Positions 61,241 through 64,000 of a stretch of 64,000 bases of DNA are shown here, in pieces. The notes beneath the pieces were generated by a model. The model had not been told where the DNA came from and did no database searches. It saw only the letters and a list, made by a program, of their open reading frames with translations. How positions within the stretch are numbered: position 1 is the first letter of the stretch; every line of letters starts with the position of its first letter. A program made the position numbers and the translations under genes. The DNA is from JAXLVB01 sp046329195 (lineage in GTDB: Bacteria; Bacteroidota; Bacteroidia; Cytophagales; Spirosomataceae): the NCBI GenBank assembly GCA_046329195.1, contig JAXLVB010000002.1:1302001-1366000 (forward strand), written 5' to 3'.

Positions 61241-61616
61241 CATTCTCAAATTATCCCACTCTCAAATTTTCAAATTAACCCATTCTCAAATTCTCAAACT
61301 AACCAATTCTCAAATTATCCTACTCTCAAATTCTCAAATTAACCAATCCTCAAATTATCCCACTCTCAAATTCTCAAATTAACCAATTCTCAAATTATAC
61401 CACTCTCAAATTTTCAAATTAACCAATTTTCAAATTATCCCACTCTCAAATTCTCAAACTAACCAATTCTCAAATTATCCCACTCTCAAATTCTCAAACT
61501 AACCAATTTTCAAATCATCCCACTCTCAAATTCTCAAATTAACCAATTTTCAAATTATCCCTTCCAAATCATCCCACTCTCAAATTTTCAAATTAACCAA
61601 TTTTCAAATTTTCAAA
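61241..61616. repeat. Tandem array of about nine 40-bp CTCAAATT units
   Basis: Repeats of CCCACTCTCAAATT, CTCAAATTAACC and AATTCTCAAATTAT with a 40-bp period, each unit itself made of about 13-bp subunits, spanning some 375 bp. Related shorter arrays lie at 36269-36288 and 40951-41022. It ends directly at the stop codon of the TPR gene. There are no spacers of differing sequence, so it is not a CRISPR array. Confidence 0.9.
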
Positions 61617-61617
61617 T

Positions 61618-61944
61618 TCATTCCTCCTCATCCATCAAAAAAATCTCATAAGCACTTCGGAGTTCGCCTAGAGCTTTGGGTTGGTTAGATTGCTGGGCCA
61701 AAATAATCCCTTTTTCGTAAATTTCTTTAGCCTGTTCACGTTTGCCAACAGCTGCCATCAACTCTGCTGCCTGATAGTACGTAGGCAAATAATCAGGGTG
61801 CTTTACCAACAGTTCATCAAAAAAATGCCAGGCCTTGGTAGGGTTATGATTCAAGTATTCCATAGCCAGCGCATAGGCATTGAATGGGTCGTTGGGGTCT
61901 TCCTGATAAAATTCTTGTAACAGGGCAAGCCGGTTGGTATTCAT
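61618..61944 (-). CDS. Small TPR protein
   Basis: A 108-residue protein of about three tetratricopeptide-like helix pairs (DPFNAYALAMEYLN, then KHPDYLPTYYQAAELMAAVGK, then AKEIYEKGIILAQ). Such scaffolds bind partner proteins. The gene diverges from etfB with a perfect 28-bp palindrome between them. The tandem array follows its stop. Confidence 0.75.
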   Translation of the reverse strand: MNTNRLALLQEFYQEDPNDPFNAYALAMEYLNHNPTKAWHFFDELLVKHPDYLPTYYQAAELMAAVGKREQAKEIYEKGIILAQQSNQPKALGELRSAYEIFLMDEEE

Positions 61945-62012
61945 AGTGCCGAACGATTAATAAAAACAGTGTTAAGGGTACAAAAAAGCAACAAAATGGT
62001 CGTAAAAAAAAT

Positions 62013-62040
62013 AAAAATAGTATGCAAGCATACTATTTTT
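62013..62040. promoter_or_regulatory. Perfect 28-bp palindrome between divergent TPR and etfB genes
   Basis: AAAAATAGTATGC-AA-GCATACTATTTTT is a perfect inverted repeat with 13-bp arms and a 2-nt centre, lying 234 bp before the etfB start and 68 bp before the TPR start. It has the symmetry of a TetR-type operator. The 330-bp gap around it holds no other signal I can name. Confidence 0.65.
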
Positions 62041-62274
62041 GAAATTTTATTTAACTTCGCCGCATCAAAGTCAGTTACAGATTACTACTTCTACAATTTA
62101 TTGATAAAGAGGTACAGTATTCTGAGGAATTGCTTAAAAAAAAGCACTAACAATCAATTGATTAGACAATTACCAAGCAAAGAAACAGACTAGAAAAGCG
62201 ATTGGCAAGTCGCCACTTTACACAGAACGTTTGAACTTTTTTGTAAAAATTATTCACAACAAAAACGGAAAATT

Positions 62275-63012
62275 ATGAAAATTTTGGTTTGCATCACGGT
62301 TGTTCCTGATACTACTGCAAAAATTTCGTTTATCGAAAATGATACGAAATTCAATAAAGCAGGAGTTCAATACATCTGCGGTCCATACGACGACTACGCC
62401 TTGAGTAGAGCCGTTGAAATCAGAGACCAAGTGGGCGGTACCGTAACGGTGCTGAACGTAGGTGAAGCCGATAACGATGTGGTGATTCGGAAGTGTTTGG
62501 CCATTGGGGCCGACGATGCCATCCGGGTCAATTGCGAGCCTACTGATGCGTTTTTTGTAGCAGAGCAAATTGCAGCTTTGGCGAAACAAGGCGGATATGA
62601 TTTGATTTTGATGGGCCGTGAATCCATTGATTATAACGGTGGTCAAGTACACGGAATCGTAGGTGAATTGTTGGGTATTCCTTCGTTTTCGCCAGTAATG
62701 AAATTGGACATTGAAGGAAGTACAGCCAAATTGGCTCGTGAAATTGAAGGGGGTAAAGAATATCTTACCGCACAACTGCCGCTCGTGCTGGGTTGTCAAG
62801 AACCCATTGCTGAATGGAAAATCCCTAACATGCGAGGCATTATGACGGCTCGTACCAAACCGCTCAACGTCGTTGAGCCTATAGGCGAAGCCACTTTGAC
62901 AAAAATTCAAAAATACGAATTACCAGCACCAAGAAGCTCAGTGAAACTCATTCCAGCCGACGAAGCTGAAAAACTCATTGACTTGTTGCGGACAGAAGCC
63001 AAAGTGCTTTAA
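62275..63012 (+). CDS. etfB: Electron transfer flavoprotein beta subunit
   Basis: A 245-residue EtfB. It starts KILVCITVVPDTTAKI, carries the AMP-binding strand LILMGRESIDYNGGQVHGIVGE near 118, and the recognition loop near 180-200 (PLVLGCQEPIAEWKIPNMRGIM). EtfB pairs with EtfA to pass electrons from acyl-CoA and other dehydrogenases to the quinone pool through ETF-QO. The etfA gene follows after 53 bp. The ATG at 62275 fits the conserved start. Confidence 0.95.
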   Translation: MKILVCITVVPDTTAKISFIENDTKFNKAGVQYICGPYDDYALSRAVEIRDQVGGTVTVLNVGEADNDVVIRKCLAIGADDAIRVNCEPTDAFFVAEQIAALAKQGGYDLILMGRESIDYNGGQVHGIVGELLGIPSFSPVMKLDIEGSTAKLAREIEGGKEYLTAQLPLVLGCQEPIAEWKIPNMRGIMTARTKPLNVVEPIGEATLTKIQKYELPAPRSSVKLIPADEAEKLIDLLRTEAKVL

Positions 63013-63065
63013 GCAAGGAGTATTCCTCTGTTTTTATTCCAATCAACTTTTACACTTCTAACGAT

Positions 63066-64000
63066 ATGTCAGTATTAATTTTTGGAGAAATCGATAACGG
63101 CGAAATCAAAAAAACTTCGCTCGAAGCCATTTACTACGGCGCACAAGTAGCCTCAATGACAGGCACTTCCGCCAAAGTGGTGGCCATTGGGGATGCCTCA
63201 GCCGATGCGCTTGCCAAAGCCGGAAATTATGGTGTGGACACCGTGCTTCACGCTAACGATGCCCAACTTACAGCCCAAAATCCTTTGGCATACGCCAGTA
63301 TATTGGCTTCAGTGGCTGATGCTGAAAATGCCTCAGTCATTGTCATTGCCAAAACTTCGTTAGGCGACTCGGTAGCAGCTCGCTTGACAGGCAAGCTCAA
63401 AGCAGCTTTAGCCTCCAATGTAACCGAATTACCCAATCTGAGCAATGGGTTCAGCGTGATGCGTAGCATTTACACGGGCAAGGCATTTGCCGAAACGGTG
63501 TTGAATGCCGATAAAAAAATTCTTTGCATCAAGAAAAACGCAGTGGCCGTAGTAGAAAGTGCAGGTTTGGCTACCGTCACGGCTATTGCTCCAGCCCTAA
63601 ACGGTGGAGATTTCGCCGCCACGGTGACCAACACCGAAAAAGCATCTGGCGAATTGTCACTGTCAGATGCAGACATCATTGTGTCGGGTGGGCGTGGCAT
63701 GAAAGGTCCTGAGCATTGGCAACCATTATTGGATTTGGCAAAAGCACTACATGCCGCAACGGGCTGTTCTAAACCCGTTTCGGATTTGGATTGGCGCCCA
63801 CACCACGAGCATATTGGACAAACAGGAATCAAGGTGTCGCCCAATCTGTACATTGCTTGCGGGATTTCGGGGGCTATCCAGCATTTAGCGGGTGTAAACT
63901 CCTCTAAGTGTATTGTGGTCATTAACAAAGACCCCGAAGCACCATTCTTTAAGGCCGCCGACTATGGCATTGTGGGCGATGTTTTTGAGGTGCTACCCAA
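63066..64000 (+). CDS. etfA: Electron transfer flavoprotein alpha subunit, cut by window edge
   Basis: The first 311 residues of EtfA. The N-terminal domain is followed by the FAD-binding C-terminal part with VSGGRGMKG near 205, the SKPVSDLDWRPHHEHIGQTG segment near 235, and YIACGISGAIQH near 262. Together with EtfB it forms the flavoprotein dimer that carries electrons to the respiratory chain. Only a few C-terminal residues lie beyond the window. Confidence 0.94.
   Translation, partial: MSVLIFGEIDNGEIKKTSLEAIYYGAQVASMTGTSAKVVAIGDASADALAKAGNYGVDTVLHANDAQLTAQNPLAYASILASVADAENASVIVIAKTSLGDSVAARLTGKLKAALASNVTELPNLSNGFSVMRSIYTGKAFAETVLNADKKILCIKKNAVAVVESAGLATVTAIAPALNGGDFAATVTNTEKASGELSLSDADIIVSGGRGMKGPEHWQPLLDLAKALHAATGCSKPVSDLDWRPHHEHIGQTGIKVSPNLYIACGISGAIQHLAGVNSSKCIVVINKDPEAPFFKAADYGIVGDVFEVLP

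Noticed and set aside
61241..61616. CRISPR array
   Set aside because: Units follow each other directly at 40 bp with no unique spacers, and no cas genes are near.
61969..62193. 74-codon open frame between TPR and etfB genes
   Set aside because: It covers the perfect palindrome, is rich in Lys and Asn from AT-rich DNA, and shows no domain.

Overview
The window reads as the chromosome of a Bacteroidota bacterium, most likely a cytophagal one (Spirosomaceae-like). This is inferred from gene content and signals and was not checked by any search. The signs are a type IX secretion (T9SS) C-terminal sorting domain on a giant Ig-like protein, a Reg_prop/Y_Y_Y two-component kinase, scarce Shine-Dalgarno sequences, and promoters of the Bacteroidota type (TTG-N17-19-TANNTTTG). 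Typical AT-rich intergenic repeats are also present.

Layout. 1-8 kb: the end of an unknown gene, a membrane protein, mutS, and a repetitive secreted protein of about 1240 residues. 8-15.7 kb: a LuxR-type response regulator with its periplasmic-propeller kinase, then a fused hydantoinase A/B (5-oxoprolinase-like) gene. 15.8-30.3 kb: a one-strand block with a six-gene complex related to group 4 (Hyf/Hyc) hydrogenases, followed by SulP transporter, porin, SulP transporter and beta-carbonic anhydrase. A pair of related small secreted ORFs precedes the two halves. The hydrogenase-like large subunit lacks all four Ni-Fe cysteines and the small subunit lacks three of the four proximal-cluster cysteines. 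It is therefore a proton- or ion-translocating relative (Ehr-type) rather than a hydrogenase, and its neighbours suggest inorganic carbon handling.

30-49 kb is mostly housekeeping and envelope genes: MFS transporter, nucleotidase, VOC protein, DeoR regulator, glycine-rich lipoprotein, class C beta-lactamase-like protein, M20 peptidase, asparaginase, TatD, two glycosyltransferases, polysaccharide deacetylase, LPG-synthase-like membrane protein, ruvC, NUC1 nuclease, BaiN-like flavoprotein, outer membrane protein and purine nucleoside phosphorylase.

49.0-57.6 kb is an AT-rich accessory island. Its genes are a DpnII-like nuclease, a C-protein-controlled restriction-modification (R-M) system, a NUDIX hydrolase, an FAD monooxygenase and an ApaLI-like R-M system. 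They are separated by 110-225 bp imperfect palindromes that share arm sequences, an arrangement like gene cassettes with attC-type sites, although no integrase is in the window. A decayed IS1182-like element sits in one of these junctions. 57.6-64 kb returns to core-like genes: a DAO-family oxidoreductase, a serine hydrolase with TPR, a deaminase, a 40-bp tandem repeat, a TPR protein and etfBA behind a perfect 28-bp palindrome.

I saw no rRNA, tRNA or CRISPR array.
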